64,000 nt of DNA from Larix kaempferi (Eukaryota > Streptophyta > Pinopsida > Pinales > Pinaceae), in NCBI GenBank assembly GCA_027924585.1, contig BSBM01000877.1, positions 8,954,001 through 9,018,000 of the forward strand. Direction: 5' to 3'. The notes below the pieces were generated by a model. It had not been told where the DNA came from, ran no database searches, and saw nothing but the letters and a program-made list of their open reading frames with translations. The position numbers and the translations under genes were made by a program. Positions 1 through 10,803 of this stretch are shown in pieces. The first letter of the stretch is position 1. Every line of letters begins with the position of its first letter.

Positions 1-326
1 TGGCTATGCGATTGATTGCATAAGCCTGCGGTTGGGTGACGAAGCTAATGATTGCTTCGCCTATGGTTAAACGAGATTTTGCTGGAGGGATCTAATGGGT
101 GAAGCAGACGAAAATTGACAAGTTGGATCAGTTGACAACGACTACTCCTTCGAAAGCGGGATCGACCGACGAATGGCAGGTTTAAGGTTCCACTTGTATT
201 TACTAAAGGTAAATTTATTTTTGTGTAATTTAGTTTTCTATCATTGATATGTGCGAATCTGTGTTATATTATGTTGAAGTTTTTTAGTTTAGTTTTAGGG
301 ATGACCCCACAAACGGGGTCCCTACA
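1..326 (+). repeat. 5' LTR, 3' portion only
   Basis: About 325 bases align with the last 326 bases of the LTR ending at 6874, including the shared end segment with an inverted pair around GACCCCACAAACGGGGTC. It ends in CCCTACA, giving the expected CA terminus, and is followed at once by a primer-binding site. The U3 end lies upstream of the window. Confidence 0.85.
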
Positions 327-341
327 TGTAGTATCAAAGCC
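327..341 (+). other. Primer-binding site, initiator tRNA-Met type
   Basis: The bases after the LTR end read TGTAGTATCAAAGCC. This resembles the usual plant PBS TGGTATCAGAGCC with a few substitutions, and it sits in the correct place one to three bases after the LTR. It would prime minus-strand DNA synthesis. Confidence 0.65.
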
Positions 342-3157
342 GGTCGAGCCTTGAGGGCTTTGGACTCATATTATTTAGGGGTCTCTTGGTAAATCGTCAA
401 GGCTGTAACTGATTTAGTTTGGACGCTACGTCAACGGACTCACTACCATACGATTGATCTACAAAAACAGGTTTTTATAAGTAAGTTTCCTTTTGCTTGT
501 TCATTTGTAAAGGAAAGTATTGAGTCTGAATTAAATTGTATATTTCAAGAACATTGGATTATTCCCTGCGTATGGAGTTTCCTTTTGCTTGTTCATTTGT
601 AAAGGAAAGTATTGAGCTGCGTATCGACTGTACATGTAATAAAGTTTTACGGTTTTAAGTAAGCAAGTCGATTTTGGTCGAGTCTTATTACTGAATGTTG
701 TATATTTTAGATCAAAGTTTAATGTAGCATTTGCATTTAGATGGACGAACCTTGTACATATCTTATGATTGAGGACTCCGTAAGCTGAACTATGATAGAA
801 CCGAAATTACCTTTTTGGCATTCTAGAAATGGGCCTTATGATATCTGTATCTAGTTAAAAATAACTCATATTTATTCATTGTACACTGAATAACCAGAAC
901 TGTACGATTGTTAGTTAATAATGGTTATTTATCGTCATTCTAAAACCAGGAGAAACGCAGTCCGAATCCTGTACAAATGATTATTGAAAGTTAATTATCT
1001 ATTTGCATTCTAAACCATGAGAAAACGCAGATACGAATCATGTATATTGTTAATGAAAATTTGTTTTATATCGCTATTTAAAACCATGATAAATTGTGAT
1101 CTATTATCAAGCTACTGCAATTTACATTCCTCTTCTAATCTACCGAAAATCAAATCAAGTTCCGTCCTGGAATCTAACTGTGATCTTAGTAATATTTACT
1201 GCGATTTATCTTTCAATTTCCTGAAGATAAAATCGAGTTTGATAATTGGATCTGGCTATGAATTCTATTATCATCTAACTATGATAGAATTATCATATGA
1301 CTGCGATTTATCATATGAAATACGATTTGATCTTCAAAATCAGAGGTATATCTCGACCACTGAATTCGAATGATGGATAGATCTTTATTTATTTGTCTAT
1401 TATTTTCACATATTTCCATGGTAGACTTTTTTTGTGGGTTTAGATAAATCTCTCTATACCTTTTGTAAGTGAAGTGTTTTATGGGGCCGTCGTTATGGCC
1501 GTCTTCACCTAGGATCGACCCCGTCACTCTGTCAGATTTGGCGCTCTCGCATATTGAGCTGTCAATCTCACTACTGTATGAAAAAAAAAGTGAAATGTGT
1601 TATAGATAGAAAATAAATCTATAATGTGAAATATATATATATAAAATATAATATAATATGGCAAATTTTGGAAAATTATATCGTAGAGTTATGTATAAAT
1701 GTATATGAAAGGAAGTGAAAATAAATATATATTATTATGAATAGTGTTATATATATATTTATGAAAGGAAACGAAAATAAATATATATAATTATGAATAG
1801 TGTTATATATATATTTATGTGGATGGTTCAAAAGGAATGTTATAAATGGTTTTTTATATATGAGTATTAAGGTTTTATGTATATATATTTAAGTTACAAA
1901 GTTGATAGGAATTTTATGTTATAATTGTTGTTATATATATATATATATATAGATACATATATATAATATCCTGATTAAGTTAATACATAATCTTATATTG
2001 TAATTGTTTTTAAATATTTATCTACATAAAATTGATGGTAAAATTTTTATGTTGTGATTCTTATTATATATATTTGGATGTCTTCCTTAGTGAAGTCGGT
2101 GTCTTATTTAAGTATTGATCATATTCTAGAATTTAAAGTAAAGTTGTTAAAGATTTCCATTTCTTATTATGAAGAGATGAATACTCTTTTTCGTTAATTT
2201 ATCATTAATTTGCTAAATTAATATCTAGTTTTATAATATATATATTTAGTATATATACTTTCTTGTTGTGTGGATTTATCTGAAAGAAAAATGTGCTATA
2301 ATGTAGTAAACTACGAGTAAAGATGTACTTGCTTAAATATTAAATATTAATATTAAATGAAATTATGTGGTTGTGGTAAAGGATTACAACAAATAGCAAA
2401 GTTTAGTATGCATGTTATTTAATAGTAGTCCAAATCTTCTTAGAAAAATGTCATTTCATCTTGTAAGTGACCCTGAATTAAGTGATTATGTCCTTATGGA
2501 AACAAGTTCTCCTTCTATAAAAAAAAGCCTTTATATCCTTGAACTCAAGAGTGTTTGTATGACCTGAGAAGACGAATATCTTGGGAGATTTCTATTATAA
2601 AGATATTGTTAAAGTTCTATCTTAATTAGTATATTAAATATGTATTTGAAGTGGTCTTAAAATTTTATCTTGGTTAGAGCAATAATTTTATACATGGAAA
2701 TTATTGGGGTTTTGTTGATAAAATACTATTTTGTAATATATGTAATCATAATACTTGTGTTTTATGAATAGAATGTGTTTTATGAATAGAATGTGTTTCA
2801 TTCATACTTTTAAGAAATTGATTAACATAGATTGATTAGCATAGGATATAGAACCATCAAGTAAGTGGAAATTAATTTTTTCACATTAAAAAAGTATATA
2901 TTTATTGGAATTAATCTATAAGACATCTCATGTATAAGAATACAGAAAGATACTTTAGAAATATTCTTTTATATCATAGGACTAACAAGTTTGGGTTGTT
3001 TGAATGATGTTAAAAAAAATAAAAAAACCCAAGGAGCTCGAACAAGTTAAGTATGAATGTATACAAGTTAATATTAATTGTCTATGCTTGATGAAGATGA
3101 GTTCATATATATAGATGAAACATAAAAATAGATATATCTATATATATTGGTCAATGT
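342..3157. other. AT-rich non-coding interior of the LTR element
   Basis: I see no convincing coding sequence here. The stretch is AT-rich with many TATATA runs (for example 1636-1665, 1749-1765 and 1931-1952) and short local duplications: a 17-bp phrase TTTATGAATAGAATGTG is repeated at about 2761-2797, and GTTTCCTTTTGCTTGTTCATTTGTAAAGG-like text recurs near 484 and 578. The 118-codon open frame at 1017-1373 has no recognisable domain and I treat it as chance. Confidence 0.6.
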
Positions 3158-3754
3158 ATGAAATTCACCAACATTGAAGAACTTATAGCACGTTTTAGGA
3201 TTGCAATGACACAATCACATGTCAAGGAATTGGTAAATGGGGATGATAAGACGATATCTCCACCGAGACTCGAATAGACTATTGAGAGGGTGAAGTAGAA
3301 TCGGAATTTGGAAAAAGAGATATCAGTGTGACCAACATGATGAGCTTTAAACTCAAGGAAACTAATTTTGCGTCGTGACGATGATGTTACTGAAGATAAA
3401 AAAACTACAAACTCAACTTGACCATCACATAAGTAATGCGAAAGGTGGAACTTGGAAAACCAACCGAAAGGGCCAAATGAAGATGATTTTTGTAAAACAA
3501 TGTATGAAGACGATTAACACAATCAAATGAACGCAATGAAACTAACCTCAGGACATGTTCAAACCTTGATGAAAAGACAACTAGCCCTCGAGATGGAACT
3601 CGATGAGGTTAAGAAACACACATACTGTGACTTGTTGAGTCTGTCGAGATGGTCCTATGACAACATAAATGATGAAGTGAGGTAAAGATGTGATAAGCTC
3701 ATTGATTCATACATGATGTTACTGAAGAAAGGACTAGGAGTTAAATTTCAATAT
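3158..3754 (+). pseudogene. Degenerate ORF inside the LTR element, possible gag remnant
   Basis: From an ATG at 3158 one reading frame can be followed to the solo LTR at 3755, broken by several stops (first at about codon 40). The opening resembles a Gag-like N-terminus (MKFTNIEELIARFRIAMTQ). The last third is charged and helical in character (RQLALEMELDEVKKH then RCDKLIDSYMMLLKK), compatible with a coiled coil. I do not recognise a family. That the same frame carries protein-like text before and after the stops is the only argument that it once coded. The solo LTR appears to have landed in its 3' part. Confidence 0.35.
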
Positions 3755-4600
3755 TGTTGAGCAAAAATATACCTTAGTAACTTAATCATTAATTAAGTGA
3801 TGGTTATTAGGTGCTAACTGGTTAATAATTATATCCCTAGGTGTGAAAAATGTTATTATGAGTTGGCTAGAACTTGTATGGGAAAGTATGAACTAGATCA
3901 CAATGTATGGGCCAAAGTATGGGCCAAGGGTGGTCAAACTAGCTGTTGGGAGATCTCCCACATGCATTTACTACCACCATCATGCCTAAGGCGCCCTCCT
4001 TCCCTGTTTTATGGATCTTCTTTGACCATAGGTGCACATGCATTGAACCTAGCTATTTGCCCCTTTTTTTGTATTTTTAGCGTACCCTAGCCTACCTAAC
4101 TTCCAACCAACCACCTCCTCCACATGTGTGAACCCCAGTTTGGTCTCCCATGCTCGCCCAATGTTCACATACACATTTCGAACCTGTTTGGGATATTTTG
4201 GAACCATTTGGTCAACCTAGGGGGTATTGCGGCTAAATCTAAGCCAGCTAAGTGTGGACACTCCAAGTGGATCCTATTTATTACTATTTCTATATAAGGA
4301 TGATCCAAACTCATTGTAATGTTGGACTGTAAATAGAATCTCATATTTGATCATTTGTGTATCCTGATGTTTGATCATTTGTTATGATATTTGATCATTT
4401 GTTCTGATATTTGATCATTTGTTATGAGTTTTGATCATTTGTTCATCCATAAATGTATATGCTCTTGCATAATATGTTAAATATTTCAACTGTGAGGTAT
4501 CCATAGTAGCTAGATCCTACTGTGTTATAGATTTTACAAATATGCTCGACTAAGTCACTAAATTTCGACTACTCAAATCCTATCTTATTGAGAACCAACA
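3755..4600 (+). mobile_element. Probable solo LTR (TGTTGAG...CCAACA) nested in the LTR element
   Basis: The segment starts TGTTGAGC and ends ACCAACA, the TG...CA ends of an LTR. It contains a TATA box (TATATAAGG at 4291) followed by a transcribed-looking region, so its promoter points to the plus strand. It interrupts the degenerate ORF that ends at 3754. I could not find a matching 5-bp duplication (AATAT before, TTATT after), so the exact borders or the solo-LTR reading may be wrong. The style of the sequence suggests a copia-type LTR. Confidence 0.5.
4347..4443 (+). repeat. 20-bp minisatellite, five copies of TTGATCATTT
   Basis: The core TTGATCATTT starts at 4347, 4371, 4391, 4411 and 4431, a spacing of 24 then 20, 20 and 20 bases. 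TGATCA is itself palindromic. The array lies just downstream of the TATA box of the solo LTR, so it would be in the start of any transcript from it. Confidence 0.8.
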
Positions 4601-5150
4601 TTATTAAAACATTTAGAATTTTTTTGAAGTAGTCTTATGGAAATTGATTTTGGAATATTTGAGGGTCTCTCTTGATTTGTTAAAACCGTGATTATATCTT
4701 ACCCATCTATATTTGACTGAATAATTTATGATTTTTACCTTCTCGTCTTGGAGAAAAGAATAACCAAATGGATTTGAATTCTCGCTTGGTTTTGTTATAA
4801 TGATAATTTGACAACTATTGGGTGGATATTGATGCAATATAGCTTGTAACTAATTTGGATATCGTAGACCTTTGTAGATGGCTAGGAGGTATAGGAAATA
4901 TAAGTTGTTTTTGACAATTATGAAGGTATTATTGGATTTGCGTTACACAAAATTACGATTGAGTTCCTGAGGATGTATTGGAACCATACTAGAAGATATA
5001 GAAAACTAATGATTAGAACCACTAGTGCTTATGGCCATGATTGTTTGAGAAAGATATAAGAGAATGAAAAGAAAATGAAAATAAGAAATTAAAGTAAATC
5101 CTAGCATCGAAATTACGAAAACAAAAATTAACTTCGGGACGAAGTTATAT
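4601..5150. other. Non-coding interior of the LTR element, 3' part
   Basis: AT-rich sequence between the solo LTR and the polypurine tract. I see no coding sequence. The phrase at 5132-5147 (acttcgggacgaagtt) is a short palindrome just ahead of the purine tract, a configuration often seen immediately before 3' LTRs of this kind. Confidence 0.5.
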
Positions 5151-5159
5151 AAGAGGGGG
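5151..5159 (+). other. Polypurine tract of the 1-6874 element
   Basis: AAGAGGGGG lies four bases before the TGTAATTCCCC start of the 3' LTR. Such a purine run primes plus-strand DNA synthesis in LTR retroelements, and its position fixes both the LTR start and the element's orientation. Confidence 0.75.
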
Positions 5160-5163
5160 TGTA

Positions 5164-6874
5164 TGTAATTCCCCTAGAATGACAGTAGGATTTGAGGGCA
5201 CTTGTCGAGTGGCCCAACTGAATAAACTTCAATAAAGTGGTCCTTTAAGTTTTGATGTGTCTTAATGATTGAGAAAACACATGAAGGGTACATGATGACA
5301 AATGCAGAATGAAACCAATGAAATGAATGATATTTGTGGAAATAGATACTTTATCTGAATTTGATGAATAAATGCATGTTGCTTAATGATTAGCTGTTTT
5401 ATGAAAGATGTGATATGTATACATGAATCTGATTGCTTAACGATTAACAGATTATGAGATAAATTATGATGAATGAGAACAGAGCTACTAATGTTTGCTT
5501 GGGAGAATGTATGCAGCGACAGGTGAAACGATTCATCGAAGAACTCACAAAGGAAATAAATGAGTCGCAGAGTACAAATAAATCACACATGGAAGAACGA
5601 AGACGGTGTCGAATTTCTATAGAATTCCACGCACGACTTGAAAAGAACCTATCCGCCTACTTGGGGAAGTGTGAAGTTGTCCGAAGTGGACCATGACAGA
5701 GTTGGTCATGTACGAGTTGGGGGGCGCGCAGTAAGAAAAAAATTACTCCTCAGTGCCATTAGTCTCCAATAGAGTGCAGACGGAGGATTGAAGGTAACCG
5801 ATCCTAAATCCCTACATGAAGTTCCCACAAATCAGATGCAACAAAGAAATATCGACGGAAGGACCCAATGATGTGGTACCTTGTCGATAAACGAAAATGA
5901 TAGACGAAAGGGCCCAACGATGTGGTACCTTGTCGATAAAAGGAAATGATGGATGAATGGACCCGACGGTGCGGTATCATGTTGACAAAAGGAAAGGAGG
6001 AATGAATGGACCCAACGGTGTGGTACCTAGACCCGAGACGAAAATAATTGAAGAATATTATGCATTGAGCATGTAAGTTTGCATTTAGGCTATTTGCACA
6101 TGAAATGATTATTAGCAATTAAAATAATAGAGAATATTTGTTTAGGAGCAAAATGGCATACTAGACATTAGCATGTAGCCAACTCCACTCGCACCCACAA
6201 AAATAGAACTAGATTGAAGCATCAGGGGGGACATACTTTAGTAAATCTAGGAAGGTAGGTGCATTCTCTTAGAAATGTGAAACATGGCTGGGTGAGCTAA
6301 ATTATAATTGAATATTTAAAAATAAGGCATTTTTGCATGAAGCGACATTTGTTGCAGTGAGTTTTCCTATTTAAGGAAGGCATGAGGAAGGGGAAAGGGA
6401 CCCTATGGATGGATGGTTATCGTAATGAGTGTAAGCCATTGATTTACTTCTATTGGAGTTTGTACAGAGATTTTGGTGGGGGGGGGGGAATCCCACTTCT
6501 GGATCTCTAGTTTTTGTGTTTGAGCTCTACGATCCCGAAGCTCGGGGGTGGCTATGAGATTGATTGCATAAGCCTACGATTGGGTGGCGAAGATAACTAT
6601 TACTTCACCTATGGTTAAATGAGATTTTGATGGAGGGATCTAATGGGTGAAGCGTATGGCAAGGGACAAGCTGGATCAGTTGACGACGAATACTCCTTCG
6701 ACAACGGGATGGACCAACAAATGATAGGTTTAAGATTCCACTTGTATTTGCTAAAGGTAAATTTATTTTTGTGTAATTTCATTTTCTATCATTGATATGT
6801 GCAGATCTATATTATATTATGTTGAAGTGTTTCAGATTAGTTTTAGGGATGACCCCACAAACGGGGTCCCTGCA
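5164..6874 (+). repeat. 3' LTR, about 1.7 kb
   Basis: Starts TGTAATTCCCC just after the purine tract and ends GGGTCCCTGCA. The end matches the 5' LTR fragment at 1-326. TG...CA termini, flanking purine tract and direct repetition all agree. It carries a 49-bp tandem repeat and a run of nine or more G at about 6475-6489. Open frames within it (for example 5466-5696 plus and 5804-6118 minus) have no recognisable domain and I do not call them genes. Confidence 0.85.
5862..6030 (+). repeat. 49-bp tandem repeat inside the 3' LTR
   Basis: The phrase GACCCAACGATGTGGTACC, with small changes, begins at 5862, 5911, 5960 and 6009, an exact 49-base period. The spacer TTGTCGATAAAAGGAAATGA is also conserved between copies. 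The last copy is partial. Whether the 5' LTR shares it cannot be seen because that LTR is cut off. Confidence 0.85.
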
Positions 6875-8316
6875 CTATCTTTTTCCTTGTTCAATTTACA
6901 TATGTCGACAATGTTATGGGAAACATAGCTACGACAAGCTCTTGGGTTGATCAAAATTGAAATTGGTGTGTTTGAGATTTTACCTTCTATCTCGACCATG
7001 GTAGATTGATGGTCTTCTTGTCGGCCTTTAAGTGCCGCATAGATCCTCGGTGTCCTTTCCATATCTTACACAGTTGATTCTTCTTGTAAGTTGTTTAGGA
7101 CTCCATCCATTTTGTTTGGACAATTTCTATAGTAGTGGGGTCCTTTGCATTTCCAGCAGGTAATTGGTAGCGGAGCAGCCCTGGATCCCCTATCCATTGT
7201 TGGTTTGTTTCCACTTGGTGTAGGCACAATTGGCTGTGTTCCGAATATGTTGAAATTTCTGTTTGGCGGGAAACTGTTATTCTTCTTTATGTAAGGCGGT
7301 GGTCTAAACCATCGCCTTCGGTTGTCTGAAAAGGCCTTGAAATTTTCTCTACTTCTGTTCACGTTCTCATTCCTATGTTGACCATGTTCGTAGCATAGTC
7401 TGGCCTTGTGCAAGGTTATGTTCAAAGTTTTGGGTATATCAAACTCAATTCTCTCTCGAAAAGTTGGAGGAGGGCATCCAAAAAATTATTGTATCTTTAC
7501 CTTCTCGTCCCTAATGTAAGGCACATAGTGTAATAGGTCTACAAATTTGTTGATGAAAGTATCTATGGTTAGGGAACCCATTTGCAGCTCGTGAAAATAT
7601 TTCACCTTCTTGTCGAAAAATCTCTCTGACATATAATTCTCATGAAATAGTCTTCTGAAGGTACTCCATCCGATATTCTTCACTTTATGCTTCTTAGTAT
7701 GTTTCAAATCTCACCACCATCTAGCTTCTTTCCCATTTAAATTAAAGATGGCTAGATAGGCCTTCATCTCGCTGGAGCAGTTATGTATCTGGAAGTATTT
7801 AGTCATTCCCAAGAGCCATTCCTCAGGTTTTTCTCCCATATCCATCTCCCCCTCGTATGTTGGCGATTTGATATTTCTAAACTCTCCCTCCAGGATATCA
7901 TCACCTTTCCATTTCTTCTTGCAAGGGGACAACGAGTAATCATTGGAAGAGCTCCTGTACTCCTCTTCCATGATGTCGGGTGTTTGTTCTCCTCGTCCCT
8001 TAACTCTCAGACTGCTGGTCCTTCTTTTATGATGATAGTCCTCTCTGGACTTGTTTGCTGAGTGGGTAACCTTTCCCTGGGGATTTGTCCCCATCAAATT
8101 CTGAAGTAGTGCTTCGTTTACTCCCCGTTGTTATCGTCTCTCATTTAGGTTATCATCTTTAAAGATTTAAAATTCTGCTTGTAGAATCTGTATTGTTTTC
8201 ATTAGCTCGGATGGCTTGGTTGTCCTGATGTTGCCATTTAGTTCCACCACTAGCTCCTCTTTTCGAGGTGGTGAATCCAAGTTTCTGTGTTGACTACTGT
8301 TCCTCTTTGTATTCAT
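6875..8316 (-). pseudogene. Ty3/gypsy Gag and start of protease, broken by stops and truncated
   Basis: One minus-strand frame runs from an ATG at 8316 to the insertion border at 6875. Stops interrupt it near 8167, 7711, 7486 and 7066, but the frame is never shifted. The central part is a typical retrotransposon Gag (GEKPEEWLLGMTKYF, then ARWW, then FHENYMSERFFDKKVKYF). It is followed by an Arg/Asn-rich segment and a zinc knuckle CWKCKGPHYYRNC, the short CX2CX3HX4C form seen in many plant Ty3 Gags. After that comes the start of an aspartic protease, in which the expected D-S/T-G reads NPRAC, so the active site is lost. Gag would form the particle and the knuckle would bind RNA. The truncation is due to the nested element, not to a stop. 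Confidence 0.8.
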
Positions 8317-8471
8317 GATTCAGTTTCTCTTATAGTTCCTGGATTTAGGCAATGTGTTGTAAACAAGATTTTGTTAGCTTTATAAAATCATAAGTAAAAT
8401 TTGAAAATATTTTTTTGCAGCAAATTTCTTTCAAGTAGTAAGCTCAAAAGGTCTTGAGTGTTTGAATCTGG

Positions 8472-8483
8472 ACATTGATACCA
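8472..8483 (-). other. Primer-binding site of the minus-strand Ty3 element
   Basis: On the minus strand the bases after the LTR end read (AG)TGGTATCAATGTCC. The first nine match the plant initiator tRNA-Met site TGGTATCAGAGC. It lies two bases from the LTR border at 8486. Confidence 0.7.
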
Positions 8484-8485
8484 CT

Positions 8486-10358
8486 TGTAATGTCCCTAAA
8501 AATACACTCTCAATTTTTTTTTGTATGGGTCTCTAGATGTTGGAATCAGTAAAATGGTTCTTTTTAAATTAACTTCAACACTGAGAAGTGAGTCAGTGAA
8601 AATCGTTGGTTTAGGATAAGTATTATGGATGTTTTCTTTGTCAATTAGTTATAATAATCCTTTTTTTTAAAATTCTTTAGCTGGTTATTGCATGACTTCT
8701 TGTTTGTAAGAATGGTGTGGATATTGCGAGCATTCCTTTTTTTTGTATAGTGAAATGGAGAACTTGATCTCTGAAGGAGCCGAGTTTACTTAGCTATAAA
8801 AGCTAATACATTTTATCTCTCTATCTCTTTCAGGTTCTAAAGTCTTGGCTCATTCTAAAGTGTGCTAGTCCTAAGTACTAAATAAGGGAGTAAGACTGGG
8901 TTTATTCCTTCTGCAGGCTGGGTCCTAAGAGGACTGGTAACTATCGTGGCATAAATTTTGGTTTCAAGGTAACTATCGTGGCATAAATTAATGTGTATGA
9001 TTTACTTTAAGAACATATTTTGGTTAAGATGTTCTCCATACTCTGTTTCTATGTAGATTGTTAATAAATCATGCATAGTGTTGAATGTGTAAATTTATAA
9101 AATAATAACAGAGTTCTATTTATCATAGAAAGATAATTCAATGCATGGTTTGGTTTATGACAAAGTTTGGTTATGGTGGGGTATTGGGATGAACCTGGTT
9201 TCTTACAAAAGCATGATAATTTATGGAACCCTTATGTGTCATGACTAAAAGTTCTGTCAATGATCACATATTTAATAAAAGTAATAACTGATAAAATTTG
9301 TAGAATGATATTTATACCTAGAATTCTACAACGATTTCTTTCATGAACCATAATGAAAAATACTACCTATGGAATTATTTTTGGGATACAAGGTATAGAT
9401 ATAGATAATAAAACTCATAATAAAAACATATTGTCTAGGAAATTCTTTTGAAATGCAAAGTACATATATAGATTAATGAAAATCATAATAGAAAATACTT
9501 ATGAGTTCTGTTTTTGATTTGACTGACTAACTTCAAAACTGCCACGTTCCTCCCAACCGTAGATCTCGAATCGTTCCTGGTTCGTTTGATAGATCAGCCT
9601 TGAACTAATCGAGCATGCAATGAGACTAGAATTCCTAGGAGATTGTTATTATATTTCTTACTAAGGACTCAATCTGTACTCTAGGATGTAAGATTTGGAA
9701 GCTCCAATCTTATTTCTCGACACCCCTCTCTTGTACTGTCCTTCTATTTATAAGTATTTTGGTGAGGGGTCAAACCTAGGGTTTTGAACTTGAGATGGTT
9801 CAATTTACTTGACTTGGTAGTTTCATCATCTTAAGTTATAAAAGACTTAGTGTCTTTTATTTTAAAACATATACTTTTAACTTTTAGTTACATTTTAATT
9901 AATATATATATATATATAGCTCTTAGTTATTTCTCTTTTGAATTATATATTTATAGCTGAACTCTCAGTTATTTGCCTTTTTAATATATATATACAATTT
10001 TAATTGAAATATTAGTTTATTTATCTTTTAATAATATATATATATTTATGTTTGACTCTTAGTTTATTTATCTTTTAATAATTTATATTTATGGTTGACT
10101 CTTAGTTTTTTTAATAATAGGATTTCTTTTAATTATCCTATTGTCTAGGTGATTTATCTTGTCAACTAATCGGTCATTCTAATCCCTTTGCATGCTTGGT
10201 CCCTCTTTGAGTGGAAGTACCATTCAGTCTTGAAGATAAAGAAAAGATGATTCATTTAATTAGTAGAAAAAATATGATTACTAATGCTCCATATTTTTTG
10301 GCTCAACATTAGTAATGCGATGAGTTTTTGTGCTATTCAGAGTTTTTCATCCTCAACA
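8486..10358 (-). repeat. 5' LTR (1.87 kb) of the minus-strand Ty3 element
   Basis: On the minus strand it begins TGTTGAGGATG (10358) and ends GGGACATTACA (8486), giving TG...CA ends, with the PBS adjoining. The interior is AT-rich with several TATATA runs (9901-9920, 9984-9993, 10035-10047). I saw no coding sequence in it. The partner 3' LTR is not in the window. Confidence 0.75.
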
Positions 10359-10359
10359 C

Positions 10360-10803
10360 TTTTTTTTTTGTAAGTAAGCTTGATTCCTTCTATTAATGGG
10401 GCAAACTATAGTACAAAATAGTATTACAAACGAGCAGCACCGGCTCATACCACACTGAAGAGACCAGGTGTGGTTGACTTCACAGAAAATGACAAAAAGG
10501 AAAAATTACATCACAAGCTGAGTCCAAGCTCAAAAGAGGTTTGTCAACAAGACCATACACTCAGATATCCAAAGATGAAAATTACAGTTACAAATTACAG
10601 AGACTAACAATCTATCAAAACAAAATACCAGAAACACCTGAGCCGAGACCCACGGAGAGGAGAGCCAAAGATCCGTTGGAGCCATCCGAGATCAAAGAAA
10701 AACGCCGACCGCTACCAAAATACAGACGACTAATAGACTGCCATCACTGGAGCCGAGGGATGAAAAAAACCAGGCTGCAAAACCATGGAACCAGCCAAAC
10801 CCA
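10360..10803 (-). other. LINE 3' UTR and poly-A tail
   Basis: The minus strand ends with a run of ten A (10369-10360), preceded by ACTATAGTTTGCCCCATTAA text and TTACTTAC just before the A-run. An untranslated tail ending in poly-A is expected from target-primed reverse transcription. The 138-codon plus-strand frame at 10541-10957 is the antisense of this region and is not a gene. Confidence 0.7.

Larger units (their letters stand above)
1..6874 (+). mobile_element. Large non-coding LTR retroelement (LARD-like), left end cut by window
   Basis: Positions 1-326 match 6549-6874 closely, so the two are the 3' portion of a 5' LTR and the end of a 3' LTR in direct orientation. Between them lie a primer-binding site, about 4.8 kb of AT-rich interior without a recognisable gag or pol, and a purine tract directly before the 3' LTR. 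That order is diagnostic of an LTR retroelement on the plus strand. The lack of pol makes it non-autonomous, like the large retrotransposon derivatives of grasses. Its right border (6874) falls inside the protease sequence of an oppositely oriented Ty3/gypsy element, so it is a nested insertion. The left target-site duplication is outside the window. Confidence 0.8.
6875..10358 (-). mobile_element. Ty3/gypsy element, 5' part (LTR, gag, start of protease), minus strand
   Basis: Read on the minus strand: a 1.87 kb LTR (10358 to 8486), a PBS, then a Gag frame with a zinc knuckle and the start of an aspartic protease. The element stops at 6875 because the 1-6874 element was inserted there; the rest of pol should lie beyond the left edge of the window. 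Its upstream LTR end abuts the poly-T (poly-A) end of a LINE. Confidence 0.8.

Noticed and set aside
1621-2290. TATATA-rich stretch as a matrix-attachment or centromeric element
   Set aside because: Runs are short and irregular; ordinary AT-rich interior of a non-coding retroelement explains them.
4347-4443. Five evenly spaced repeats considered as a CRISPR-like array
   Set aside because: Repeat core is 10 bases with 10-14 base spacers that are themselves similar; this is a plant LTR minisatellite.
5804-6118. 104-codon minus-strand frame in the 3' LTR with repeated text
   Set aside because: Its internal repeats are just the 49-bp minisatellite (49 is not a multiple of three, so the peptide repeats shift frame); not a gene.
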